This document shows, in pieces, positions 41,845 to 50,178 of a DNA stretch of 64,000 nt. Origin of the DNA: Halorubrum coriense DSM 10284. GTDB taxonomy: Archaea > Halobacteriota > Halobacteria > Halobacteriales > Haloferacaceae. The DNA lies in assembly GCF_000337035.1 (NCBI RefSeq), contig NZ_AOJL01000020.1, positions 16,450 through 80,449 on the forward strand, given 5' to 3'. A program made the position numbers and the translations under genes. Every line of letters begins with the position of its first letter. Within the stretch, counting starts at the first letter, position 1. The notes beneath the pieces are model-generated. The model was given only the letters and a program-made list of their open reading frames with translations, did not search any database and had not been told where the DNA came from.

Positions 41845-42850
41845 ACGGGCGCTCGTGTTCACCGACGAGCGGGAGGTCAGCATCAAGACGACTGAGACGG
41901 CGGATCCGGCCGCGGACCAGGTGGCCGTCGACGCCCACCTCTCGGCCATCAGCTCGGGGACCGAACTACTGGTCTACCGGGGTCAGGCTCCGTCCGGCAT
42001 CACGGCCGACTCGTCGTTGAAGACGATAAACGGCGACCTCTCGTTCCCGCTTCAGTACGGCTACTCGTTAGTTGGGAGCGTGGTCGACGTCGGAGACGAC
42101 GTCGACGACGCGTGGGTGGACCGGGAGGTCATCGCCTTCCACCCGCACCAGACGCGGTTCAACGCCACGACGGACTGTCTGATCCCCCTGCCGCCGGATC
42201 TCGAACGGCGAGCGGGCGCCCTGTTCCCGTCGGCGGAGACGGCCACGAACTTCCTGCTCGACGGCGCACCGAAGGTCGGCGAAAGGGTAGTTGTGTTCGG
42301 GGCCGGTGTTATCGGCCTCTGTACGATCCGCCTGCTCGCAGAGTTCCCGCTCGACTCGCTGGTCGTCGTCGAACCGCGCGCCTCGCGGCGCGATCTGGCG
42401 CGGGAGTTTGGCGCCGACAAGGTGGTCCCGCCGGGGGAAGCCGACGCCCCGTTCGAGTCCGTCGACGACGACCCCGTGGGCGCTGACCTCGTGTACGAGC
42501 TCTCGGGGCGGCCGGACACGCTCAACGACGCGATAGACGTTGTCGGGTACGACGGCCGGATCGTCGTCGGATCGTGGTACGGGTCCAAGCGGTCGGCACT
42601 CCGGCTCGGGGGGTCGTTTCACCGCGACCGCATCGACGTCATCTCGAGTCAGGTGAGCACGATCGACCCGACGCTGCGCGGTCGGTGGTCGAAGGACCGC
42701 CGCACGGGTACCGCTCTCGACGGTCTGCGGACGATCGATCACGAGGCGCTGATCACCGACGAGATACCCTTCGAGCGGGCTGAAGACGCCTACGAGCGAC
42801 TCGACGATGCGCCCGAAGGGACGGTCCAAGTACTCCTTTCATACGAATAA
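41837..42850 (+). CDS. medium-chain dehydrogenase/reductase
   Basis: This 337-residue protein is NAD(P)-dependent and of MDR fold. The N-terminal GroES-like half has SAISSGTELLVYRGQAP, with an SGTE motif instead of the zinc Cys of typical alcohol dehydrogenases, resembling the BchC-like subgroup. The Rossmann motif is GERVVVFGAGVIGLCTIRLL, followed by VVEPRASRRDLA. A catalytic zinc is therefore doubtful. It overlaps the end of the cyclohydrolase gene by 8 bases and is followed 3 bases later by the PTPS-like gene. A reductive step on a pterin or pyrimidine side chain is plausible but not shown. Confidence 0.85.
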   Translation: MTERALVFTDEREVSIKTTETADPAADQVAVDAHLSAISSGTELLVYRGQAPSGITADSSLKTINGDLSFPLQYGYSLVGSVVDVGDDVDDAWVDREVIAFHPHQTRFNATTDCLIPLPPDLERRAGALFPSAETATNFLLDGAPKVGERVVVFGAGVIGLCTIRLLAEFPLDSLVVVEPRASRRDLAREFGADKVVPPGEADAPFESVDDDPVGADLVYELSGRPDTLNDAIDVVGYDGRIVVGSWYGSKRSALRLGGSFHRDRIDVISSQVSTIDPTLRGRWSKDRRTGTALDGLRTIDHEALITDEIPFERAEDAYERLDDAPEGTVQVLLSYE

Positions 42851-42853
42851 CAC

Positions 42854-43270
42854 ATGCCAGCAAGCAAGAAATCCGATACGTGCGACGGGACGCACGGACT
42901 GATGGTCAAGCGGGAGTTCATCTCACAGCACTACCTGACGGTCCCGGACCCGAAGCCGCCGGAGGGAGACGTCCACAGTCACCGGTTCACCGTGGAGGTC
43001 GAGTTCGCGGCCGACTCGCTGGCCGAGTACGGCTACCTCGTGAATATCAACGAGGTGGAGTCGCTCCTCGACGATATCGAGGCGCGGTACCGCGATACGC
43101 TGCTCAACGACCTCCCGGAGTTCGAGGGGCGGAACCCGAGCGTCGAGCACTTCGCCCGGATCGTCTGTGAGCGGTTCTGTGAGGACCTCGCCGACGACAG
43201 TCCGGACGAGGTCACCGTCCGGATCTGGGAGGACGACCTCGCGTGGGCGAGCTACCGGGCGGCGATATGA
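42854..43270 (+). CDS. 6-pyruvoyl-tetrahydropterin synthase-like protein
   Basis: This 138-residue protein is of the COG0720 (PTPS/QueD) fold. The zinc histidines are visible in FISQHYL and in VHSHRFTVEVEF, and SVEHFARIVCERF holds the later conserved His. The catalytic Cys that normally lies 4 residues before the HxH motif is missing; the stretch reads PPEGDVHSH, with a Glu there. The family acts on dihydroneopterin triphosphate, which GTP cyclohydrolase III does not make. It may therefore use a different compound. It overlaps the methyltransferase gene by 4 bases (ATGA). Confidence 0.85.
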   Translation: MPASKKSDTCDGTHGLMVKREFISQHYLTVPDPKPPEGDVHSHRFTVEVEFAADSLAEYGYLVNINEVESLLDDIEARYRDTLLNDLPEFEGRNPSVEHFARIVCERFCEDLADDSPDEVTVRIWEDDLAWASYRAAI

Positions 43271-44121
43271 AACACGCGCAGATCCGGTATCTAGAGGCCA
43301 AACACAGCGTCGACGAGCGCTCGCGCTCGCGCAGGGTCGCGGACCGGTTGTTCGAGGCGCTCCCGGCGTCACCGACGGTCGGCGAAGCCGGAGCGGGGAC
43401 CGGAGCGGCGGTACCGTGGCTACTCGAGCGGGGGGTGACCGCCGGGTCGTACAGAGGGGTCGACCTGTCACCGACAGTGGTCGCTTACGCGCAGCGGACC
43501 CGGCCGGCCGCGCTCCGGTATCGGGGGTACAGCGCCGTCGACACCGAGAGCGGCGGCACCGTCGGCGACTTCCGGTTCGGGTTCGAGGTGGGCGACGCGC
43601 TCCAGGTCCTCCGGGAGCGAGATCACGACCTCGTCGTCGCCCAGCAGTTCATGGATCTCGTCCCGCTGGAGTCGGCCGTCGACATGCTGACGGCGGCGGC
43701 CGGGGACGGCGGCCTCGTGTACTGTCCGCTGACGTTCGACGGTGTGACCGTCTTCCAGCCGGACCACCCCGCTGACGACGAGATACAGCAGGCCTATCAC
43801 GAGGCGATCGACAACGACGCCGACCGCGAGACGCGCGCGGGGCGACACCTCCTCGAGGAGTTCCGCGACCGGGGCGGGTCGCTGCTCGCCGCCGACGCCT
43901 CCGACGCCATCGTTCGTCCCCGGAACGGCGGGTATCCAGCCGACGAGCGCTACTTCCTGAGCTGCTTGCTCGGGTTCGTCGAGGAGTCGGTACAGCCGGA
44001 GGCGGTTCCGGCAGTCGACGACTGGCTGTCAGTGAGGCGCGACCAGCTGGTGGACGGGCAGCTCTCCTACGTCGGACACAGGTACGACTTTCTGTACAGA
44101 ACGCCGGCTGAAGGGGAGTGA
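43267..44121 (+). CDS. SAM-dependent methyltransferase-like protein
   Basis: This 284-residue protein is of class I type. The AdoMet-binding loop VGEAGAGTGAAVPWLLERG (about residue 38) is followed by an acidic residue in GVDLSPTVVAYAQRT. LVVAQQFMDLVPLES is the likely motif IV region and LVYCPLTFDG a later strand. The ATG overlaps the PTPS-like stop (ATGA), so it is the last of four coupled genes. The methyl acceptor is unknown; a pterin-like product of the operon is the obvious candidate. A 290-base gap with nothing recognisable follows before the TatD gene. Confidence 0.8.
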   Translation: MKHAQIRYLEAKHSVDERSRSRRVADRLFEALPASPTVGEAGAGTGAAVPWLLERGVTAGSYRGVDLSPTVVAYAQRTRPAALRYRGYSAVDTESGGTVGDFRFGFEVGDALQVLRERDHDLVVAQQFMDLVPLESAVDMLTAAAGDGGLVYCPLTFDGVTVFQPDHPADDEIQQAYHEAIDNDADRETRAGRHLLEEFRDRGGSLLAADASDAIVRPRNGGYPADERYFLSCLLGFVEESVQPEAVPAVDDWLSVRRDQLVDGQLSYVGHRYDFLYRTPAEGE

Positions 44122-44411
44122 GACGGCGTTCTCCGGCCGCGTCATCGAGGCGTCTTCGTCGGCCCGTCGGCTGAGGACGCCGGGCGGTTCGGCGGATCGG
44201 GCGCGGGGCGCCGTCCCGGACCCGGTCGGTCCTGCGTTGGTCCCGGCACCGGGCGTCGAGCGGCCACAGCCGCGGGCGTATTGCCCGGCGCCGGAACGAA
44301 GCGCCGACGGTGTCGGGACGGGTCCCGAGCGGGGACCGGCGAAGGCCGCCGGCCACAGTCCCGACCGCGGCAGACCGATCCTTCTAATCGCGGGCGATCG
44401 AACGCCCCCAC

Positions 44412-45269
44412 ATGACCGAGGATCTCGGCACGCCGGTGTTGGACGACCACCTCCACCTCGACCCCCGACACGGGCGCGGGATCGAGGCCGTCGAGGAGTT
44501 CGTCCGGCTCGGCGGCACCCACCTGCTCGTGGTGAACAAGCCCTCGTGGCTGCTGGGCGTCGAGCCGGACGAGCCGGCCGACTTCCGGGCCGTCTTCGAG
44601 GAGACGCTGGAGACGGTGGCGGCCGCGACGGAGGCCCTGCCCGGGCGCGCCTGGCCCGTCCTCGGCGTCCACCCCGGGCTGATAAGCCGGCTCGTCGACG
44701 AGCGCGACTTCGCGCCCGCGGCGGCCCGCGACCTCATGCGCGGCGGGCTGGCGGTCGCGAGCGAGTACGTCGCCGACGGCGACGCGGTCGCGCTGAAGTC
44801 CGGCCGCCCGCACTACGACGTGAGCGACGCGGTCTGGGAGGCGTCGAACGCGGTCACGCGCCGGGCGTTCGAACTGGGCGCGGACGTCGACTGCGCGGTC
44901 CAGCTCCACACCGAGGCCACCGAGGACCTGACCGACCTCGCCGCGGTCGCCGAGGAGTCCGGGCTCGACCCCTCGCGCGTCGTCAAACACTACGCGGCGG
45001 GCGAACTGGCGGGCGTCACCCCGAGCGTGATGAGCGACAAGGAGCGGCTGGAGCGCGCCGCCGCGGCGGGCGAGCCGTTCCTGATGGAGACCGACTTCGT
45101 CGACGACCCGGACCGACCGGGGATGGTGCTGGGGCCGAAGACCGTCCCGCGCCGGGTGCGCTGGCTGCTGGACGAGGGACTCGACGAGGCTGTCCGGCGG
45201 GCGCACGTCGAGACTCCCCGAGCCGTGTACGGGATCGACACCGAAGCGACGCTAGAAAGCGAGCCCTGA
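44412..45269 (+). CDS. TatD-related metal-dependent hydrolase
   Basis: This 285-residue amidohydrolase-fold protein has the HxH metal site at the N-terminus (LDDHLHLDPRHG). VLGVHPGLISRL gives the next His, VQLHTEATEDL and VVKHYAAGE the following ones, and FLMETDFVDDPDRP the late Asp. It belongs to the archaeal COG1099-type TatD relatives. A nuclease or deacetylase activity is possible and the substrate is unknown. It is a single gene with its own upstream spacer. Confidence 0.82.
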   Translation: MTEDLGTPVLDDHLHLDPRHGRGIEAVEEFVRLGGTHLLVVNKPSWLLGVEPDEPADFRAVFEETLETVAAATEALPGRAWPVLGVHPGLISRLVDERDFAPAAARDLMRGGLAVASEYVADGDAVALKSGRPHYDVSDAVWEASNAVTRRAFELGADVDCAVQLHTEATEDLTDLAAVAEESGLDPSRVVKHYAAGELAGVTPSVMSDKERLERAAAAGEPFLMETDFVDDPDRPGMVLGPKTVPRRVRWLLDEGLDEAVRRAHVETPRAVYGIDTEATLESEP

Positions 45270-45354
45270 ATCCGGCGGTTCACGCGAGTGAGGCGCCCTC
45301 TCGGGCGGCGATCGATAGGAAAGGCATTTGAGTTGGCCGGGCGACGTACGGGAC

Positions 45355-45936
45355 ATGACCGACGACGACGCCGTTGAAACGTTCTATACCGACGAACGCT
45401 GGCAGAACTGGCTCGACAGGCTCGCCGAGGAGGACCTCGACCCCGAGAACGAGGACTCGGCGCGGCTCCTCTTGAACCTTCAGGACGACGCGGCCATCGC
45501 GGTGGTGAAGGTGCTCGCGGCGTTCGACGAGGACCGCATCGACGAGGACCGCGCCGTCGAGGAGATCCGCGACATCCGCGAGATCGTCCTCGCCGACGTC
45601 GATTTCGACGACGAGGACAAGGTGATGCTGATCGACGGCGTCCAGACCTCGCTCGTCCCCGTGTTCTACGCGGCCGAGGAGTACGTCGTCGGCGGCGTCG
45701 TCGACGGCGACGTGAGCGAGTTCGTGCGCGCGGCCGCCGAGGCCGAGGAGGGCGAGGACCTCGACGCCGCACTCGGCTACGTCGTTCAGGCCGGGACCCG
45801 CGTCGTCGACGGCGAGGCGCTCGACATCGAACTCGTCGAGGACTTCGAGTACGGCCTCGTCTCGGAGTGGGTCAACGGGCTCGACTCGCTCCAGTCGGCC
45901 ATCGAGGACCCGGAAGTCGTCGAGGAAGAGGACTGA
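45355..45936 (+). CDS. DUF2150 family protein
   Basis: This 193-residue very acidic soluble protein begins MTDDDAVETFYTDERWQNW and continues with a helical domain (DDAAIAVVKVLAAFDEDRID, VQTSLVPVFYAAEEYV). It matches the haloarchaeal DUF2150 family, whose function is unknown. The start is ATG 45355; the nine extra upstream codons in the open frame are rejected because a TATA-like CATTTGAG lies at about 45324-45331. Confidence 0.82.
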   Translation: MTDDDAVETFYTDERWQNWLDRLAEEDLDPENEDSARLLLNLQDDAAIAVVKVLAAFDEDRIDEDRAVEEIRDIREIVLADVDFDDEDKVMLIDGVQTSLVPVFYAAEEYVVGGVVDGDVSEFVRAAAEAEEGEDLDAALGYVVQAGTRVVDGEALDIELVEDFEYGLVSEWVNGLDSLQSAIEDPEVVEEED

Positions 45937-46030
45937 CGGCGTCGGCTGACCCTCCGCGTCCCCGATCCGACCCTCCACTCTCGGTTCGATCGAGGTGAAC
46001 CGTTTTGAGCACGCGCGACGTTCGGACCGT

Positions 46031-46513
46031 ATGGTCTCCCTCGCGGCCGGACTGGCGATCGCGCTGCTCGCCGTCTGGACGGCCAGTTCGTTCGTCCCCC
46101 TCGTGCCGAGCGGCGTCCTCGCGGCGCTGACCGTCGTCGGCTACGCGTACACGACCGGCTTCGCCGAGCCGGGCCTCGCCGTGCTGGTCGCGCTCGTCCT
46201 CGTCTCGCTTCTGGCCTCCGTCGCGGAGTTCGTCTCGGGGATGGTCTCCGGGCGGCTCGGCGGCGCGTCGACGCGGACCGTCGTCGTCGGGACGATCGCG
46301 GGCATCGTCCTCCTCGTTCCGCTCGGCCCGCTCGGGATCGTCGTCGGGCTGGGCGGCACCGTCTTCCTCGCCGCCCTCAACGAACACGACGGCGACGCGC
46401 GCGAGGCCGCTCGACAGGCGGCCTACGCGGTGGTCGGAGCCCTCGCCAGCGCGCTCGTCCAGGCGGTCATCCTCGCCGGCGTCACCGTCGCGTTCGCGCT
46501 GTCGGTCCTCTGA
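46031..46513 (+). CDS. DUF456 family membrane protein
   Basis: This 160-residue protein has four to five hydrophobic segments. The DUF456 signature region is ASVAEFVSGMVSGRLGGAST followed by GIVLLVPLGPLGIVVGLGGTVF. The function is unknown. ATG 46031 is chosen over the longer frame from 45995 because the extra residues are polar shadow. It is convergent with the DUF63 gene, 16 bases away. Confidence 0.82.
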   Translation: MVSLAAGLAIALLAVWTASSFVPLVPSGVLAALTVVGYAYTTGFAEPGLAVLVALVLVSLLASVAEFVSGMVSGRLGGASTRTVVVGTIAGIVLLVPLGPLGIVVGLGGTVFLAALNEHDGDAREAARQAAYAVVGALASALVQAVILAGVTVAFALSVL

Positions 46514-46528
46514 CTCTGGGTCCCGACC

Positions 46529-47338
46529 TCACGCCGCCACGGAGAACAGCAGGAGGTTGTGCGCCGCCGGGCCGAGCCCCATCGCGGCGACGAAGCCTAA
46601 GAGGAGGTACCCCTCCGCCGGCGTCTCCCGGACGTACGCCGCGAACAGCCAGACGACCGCGGTCGCGACGACGAGCTTCACGAGGAGGAACAGCCACCCC
46701 TCGCCCAACACCGGCACCGACGGGAGCCCGCCGAGTTCGAGCAGGATCCGCGACACCGGCGTGCGCTCGCCGAAGCCGAGCTGGGTCGTGCCGACCGCGG
46801 TCGAGACGCCGTCGAGCGCATGCCCGAACACGGCGAGGGCACCGACCCCGCCGGTGACCGCGGCCGCCGGTCGGAAGCGCGTCAGCCCGAGCCAAGCGCC
46901 CCCGGCGATCGGAACGGTGAGCGCGAGCGCCGCCGCCGACCAGCGCGCGCCGACGGGGGAGAGGCCGGTCCCGACCGCGACCGCGACGACGGGGAGCAAG
47001 AGGAGCCCGCCGGCGGCCGCGAGGGTCGCCGGCACCCGGTCCGGGCTGGCGGCGTCGACGGCGAGCCACGCCGCGCCCGCCAGCGACCCGACCGTGAGGT
47101 AGACGGTCGGCGAGCCGGCGAACGGCGAGAGCAGCGGCGGGAGCGCGTCGACGACGTAGAGGACGTGAGCGGCCGAACCGAGCGCCATCCACGGGGCGAG
47201 CGCGAGCACGCGCCGGCCGGTGACGCGCGGGCGTCGCCGGCGGAGCGCGGCGACGACCCCGGCGGTCGCGAGCAGGACGACGAGGAGGTGCGGGAGGGGC
47301 GGCAGGGTCGTGCCCGCCGGGAGGAGGCCGCCGACCAT
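46529..47338 (-). CDS. DUF63 family membrane protein
   Basis: This 269-residue protein has seven to eight hydrophobic segments. DUF63 markers include APWMALGSAAHVLYVVDALPP and FGHALDGVSTAVGTTQLGFGE near residue 170, and the last helix GFVAAMGLGPAAHNLLLF. The function is unknown. The start codon overlaps the UspA stop by one base (TGATG on the minus strand), so the two are an operon. Confidence 0.82.
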   Translation of the reverse strand: MVGGLLPAGTTLPPLPHLLVVLLATAGVVAALRRRRPRVTGRRVLALAPWMALGSAAHVLYVVDALPPLLSPFAGSPTVYLTVGSLAGAAWLAVDAASPDRVPATLAAAGGLLLLPVVAVAVGTGLSPVGARWSAAALALTVPIAGGAWLGLTRFRPAAAVTGGVGALAVFGHALDGVSTAVGTTQLGFGERTPVSRILLELGGLPSVPVLGEGWLFLLVKLVVATAVVWLFAAYVRETPAEGYLLLGFVAAMGLGPAAHNLLLFSVAA

Positions 47339-47787
47339 CAGACGGACAGGACCGGCTGGCTCGCGTACAGCAGGACGTACTCGGCCGCCTTCCCCAGCAC
47401 CTCGCCGGGGTCGCCGGAGACCGGCTCGCGCGGGACGACGATGAAGTCCGACTCCAGCTCCTCGGCGGTGTCGAGGACGACGCTGCCGGGGTGGACGGTC
47501 TTCACCGACGTGGAGAACCCGTACGCGATGGAGTTGCTGTGAGCCACCCCGGCCGCCTCCGCGCGGCGGGCGACGGAGTCGGTGAACGCCTCGGAGTCGT
47601 CGGCCACCTCGCTCTCCTCGACCACGCCGTGGTCGATCGCGCGGACGACCTCCTCGTCTAAGACGTACAGCGCGTGGACGCTCGCCCCGTACTCGCTCGC
47701 GAGCGCGATGGCGTAATCGACCGCCTCGTGTGACTCCTCGCTGCCGTCGACGGGCACGAGGACGAGGTCGATGTCGAGATCGGTCAT
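47338..47787 (-). CDS. universal stress protein (UspA family)
   Basis: This 149-residue protein has the Usp fold. VLVPVDGSEESHEAVDYAIA is the first strand and ATP-site Asp, ALYVLDEEVVRAIDHGVVEE comes next, then ESDFIVVPREPV. The usual G-2x-G-9x-G-S/T motif is weakly kept (VSGDPGEVLGKAAEYVLLYAS). ATG 47787 is used; the open frame begins nine codons earlier. It is the first gene before DUF63, a pairing that may reflect a membrane stress role. Confidence 0.85.
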   Translation of the reverse strand: MTDLDIDLVLVPVDGSEESHEAVDYAIALASEYGASVHALYVLDEEVVRAIDHGVVEESEVADDSEAFTDSVARRAEAAGVAHSNSIAYGFSTSVKTVHPGSVVLDTAEELESDFIVVPREPVSGDPGEVLGKAAEYVLLYASQPVLSV

Positions 47788-47860
47788 ACGCGGGTCGTCG
47801 GCGGGGGAGGTCAAAAAGCCCGCCCCAACGCCGCGGACGGTCCCGACCGAGCCGCGGGCG

Positions 47861-48610
47861 TCAGTCCCGGCCGCGGAACGGATCGAGCGACGGCGTCCAG
47901 TCGTACTCGCGGTACCGGACCCGCGGAGCCGCCTGCGCGTCGATCACGCCGTACCGCCGGAGCCACTCCCTGATCCCCCTCGTCCCGCCGAAGTCGCCGC
48001 GGTACCACAGCATGACCCGCGGGACCCGCGCGGTCCCGTCCGCGACGACCGTCTCGCTCTGCAGGTGCGTCTCGGCGGCGTGGTCGAGTCGCTCGTCGAC
48101 CGTCGCGGGGTCGTAGGCGAAGACGGCCGGGCAGGCGGCGGCCCCGCAGTTGACCGCGAAGTGGATCCGCGGGTCCGGCTCGGCGACGCGGTGGCGGCGG
48201 ACGAACGCGGACGGGAACGGGTCCGGCAGGTAGCCTAGACCGTACTTCCACTTCGAGCGGAGGATTCCGTGTTCGATCTCGTCGAGGCTCAGGTCGGTGC
48301 CGGCGACCGAGACGACCGGCGCGCCGAAGAAGCGGCGTCGGTCCGACAGCCGCGTCGGATCGTCGAGGAGGGCGTCGCCGGTGGCGGCGTTGTAGACGTT
48401 GATCCAGAACGACAGCCGCTCCGGGGCGTCAAGGGCGTCCAGCGCGGCCGGCGGCAGCGCGTCGAGCCGTCGCCGAGCGGCGTCGGCGTCTCCATCGGTC
48501 CGAACGGCGCGGAGGAACCCCCGCGCGGCGTCGACCGGAGCGGGCTCTGCGGCCGCGTCGCTCCGGTCTCCGACGGTCGCCCGCTCGTCGGTCGCGCCGC
48601 GTTCGGCCAT
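47861..48610 (-). CDS. DUF547 family protein
   Basis: This 249-residue protein has an acidic disordered N-terminus of about 25 residues. The DUF547 domain follows: RLSFWINVYNAATGDALLDD, SLDEIEHGILRSKW, IHFAVNCGAAACPAV and YDWTPSLDPF at the end. The conserved Cys in NCGAAACPA is a possible nucleophile of a papain-like fold, as proposed for DUF547. There is no signal peptide. The function is unknown. It is divergent from the redoxin gene. Confidence 0.85.
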   Translation of the reverse strand: MAERGATDERATVGDRSDAAAEPAPVDAARGFLRAVRTDGDADAARRRLDALPPAALDALDAPERLSFWINVYNAATGDALLDDPTRLSDRRRFFGAPVVSVAGTDLSLDEIEHGILRSKWKYGLGYLPDPFPSAFVRRHRVAEPDPRIHFAVNCGAAACPAVFAYDPATVDERLDHAAETHLQSETVVADGTARVPRVMLWYRGDFGGTRGIREWLRRYGVIDAQAAPRVRYREYDWTPSLDPFRGRD

Positions 48611-48711
48611 GGCGTGCGAACGAGGCCCACAGACCTATATGTGGCCCTGTTCCGCGCGCGGCGCGCCACACCGACTCCCAGTTTATCCGACGTGAGCGCG
48701 TAGCGGAGGGT

Positions 48712-49230
48712 ATGAGCGACACCCTGACGTCCGCCGAGGCGGTCCCCGACTTCGAGTTACCCAACGTCGCGGCCGGTCCCGACCCGTTCTCCCTGTCGGC
48801 CGCGGCCGCGGACCCGGACACCGACGCGGTCGTCCTCCTGTTCCAGCGCGACTACCACTGCGGGAACTGCCGCGAGCAGGTCCGGGCGATCGCCGACCGG
48901 TACGACGAGTTCGCGGCCCTGAACGCGACGGTCGTCTCCGTGCTCCCCGAACCGCCGGACCGAGCGCGGTCGTGGCAGGAGTCGTACGACCTGCCGTTCG
49001 CGCTGCTCGCCGATCCCGGAGCGGACGTGAGCGACGCGTACGACCAGCCCGTGCGGTTCGGGATCCTCGGGTCGCTCCACGACCTCGTGGGGCGGATGCC
49101 GGTGGCTTTGGTCCTAGACGTCCGTTCCGGCGAGCCGGTCGTCGCGTACACGTACGAGGGCCGGATGCCCGCCGACCGGCCCGAGGTCGACGACCTGCTG
49201 GCCGAGGTCCGGGCGCTGAGCGGCGACTGA
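48712..49230 (+). CDS. peroxiredoxin-like (AhpC/TSA) protein
   Basis: This 172-residue thioredoxin-fold protein has the redox site in LLFQRDYHCGNCREQ (CGNC). A later strand reads MPVALVLDVRSGEPVVAYTY. It would reduce peroxides or act as a thiol oxidoreductase. The UbiA-family gene begins 3 bases after its stop, so the two are likely co-expressed. Confidence 0.83.
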   Translation: MSDTLTSAEAVPDFELPNVAAGPDPFSLSAAAADPDTDAVVLLFQRDYHCGNCREQVRAIADRYDEFAALNATVVSVLPEPPDRARSWQESYDLPFALLADPGADVSDAYDQPVRFGILGSLHDLVGRMPVALVLDVRSGEPVVAYTYEGRMPADRPEVDDLLAEVRALSGD

Positions 49231-49233
49231 CCG

Positions 49234-50148
49234 ATGGACCGGCGCGTGCTCGTCGCCCTCTGGCGGCTCTCGCGGCCGTCACAGCTCGCGCTGATAGCCC
49301 TCGTGTACGCGTTCGGCGTCGCGATGGCGTACGGCCGCGGCCACGGCGGGGCCACGGGCGCGCTGCGGGTCGGGTTCGGGCTTGCGGCGCTGCTGCCGGT
49401 CGCGGCGAGCGTCCACTACGCGAACGAGTACGCCGACGTCGAGACCGACGCGCTGACGGACCGCACGCCGTTCTCCGGCGGGAGCGGCGCGCTGGTCGAC
49501 ACGGGGCTCCCGCGGGGGCTCGCGCTGCGCGCCGGAGTCGTCGCCGGCGGACTCGGGCTCGCACTCGTCGCGTTCGGCGTCGCGGGCGACCCCGTCCTGT
49601 CTCCGACGGCCGCGGCGCTCCTCGCGGGGATCCTCGTCCTCGGTTGGCAGTACTCGGTCGGGCCGCTGCGGCTCGCGTGGAACGGGCTGGGAGCGCCGAC
49701 GAACGCGCTCCTCGGCGGCGTCGCGCTCCCGCTGTACGGGTTCGCGGTCGTCGCCGGCGCGGTCACGTTCCCCGCCGCGCTCGCGACGCTCCCGTTCGGC
49801 GTCGTGGTGTTCGTGAACCTCTTGGAGACGACGTGGCCCGACCGGCGGGCGGACGCCGCGGTCGGCAAACGGACGCTCGCGACGCGGTGGTCGCCCCGGA
49901 ACCTCCGGGCCGCGTACGGGGTCGGGGGCGCGGTCGCCGCGGTCGCGGCCGTGGCGCTCGCCGGGCGGGTACTCCCGCCGGTCGTGACCGGGGCGACGCT
50001 GCTCCCGCTGATCGGGCTCGTTCCCGGCTACCGGCGCTTCACGCGGCGGGACGAGCCGCTGCCCGCGGTGGCGACGATGGTCGCGCTGGCGGCCGCGACG
50101 ACGGTCGCGTGGGCGCTCGTCGCGGGCGGGATCGCTCCGGGCGCGTAG
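49234..50148 (+). CDS. UbiA family prenyltransferase
   Basis: This 304-residue membrane protein has eight to nine helices. The first Asp-rich site reads HYANEYADVETDALTDRTPF; the second is ETTWPDRRADAAVGKRTLA. This is the 4-hydroxybenzoate/menaquinone prenyltransferase pattern. In haloarchaea members make menaquinone or lipid-linked products, and the substrate is unclear here. It is coupled to the redoxin gene and convergent with the adenine methylase gene. Confidence 0.83.
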   Translation: MDRRVLVALWRLSRPSQLALIALVYAFGVAMAYGRGHGGATGALRVGFGLAALLPVAASVHYANEYADVETDALTDRTPFSGGSGALVDTGLPRGLALRAGVVAGGLGLALVAFGVAGDPVLSPTAAALLAGILVLGWQYSVGPLRLAWNGLGAPTNALLGGVALPLYGFAVVAGAVTFPAALATLPFGVVVFVNLLETTWPDRRADAAVGKRTLATRWSPRNLRAAYGVGGAVAAVAAVALAGRVLPPVVTGATLLPLIGLVPGYRRFTRRDEPLPAVATMVALAAATTVAWALVAGGIAPGA

Positions 50149-50178
50149 CGGACGCGGGAGCGTCGGCTCGCCTCGGCA

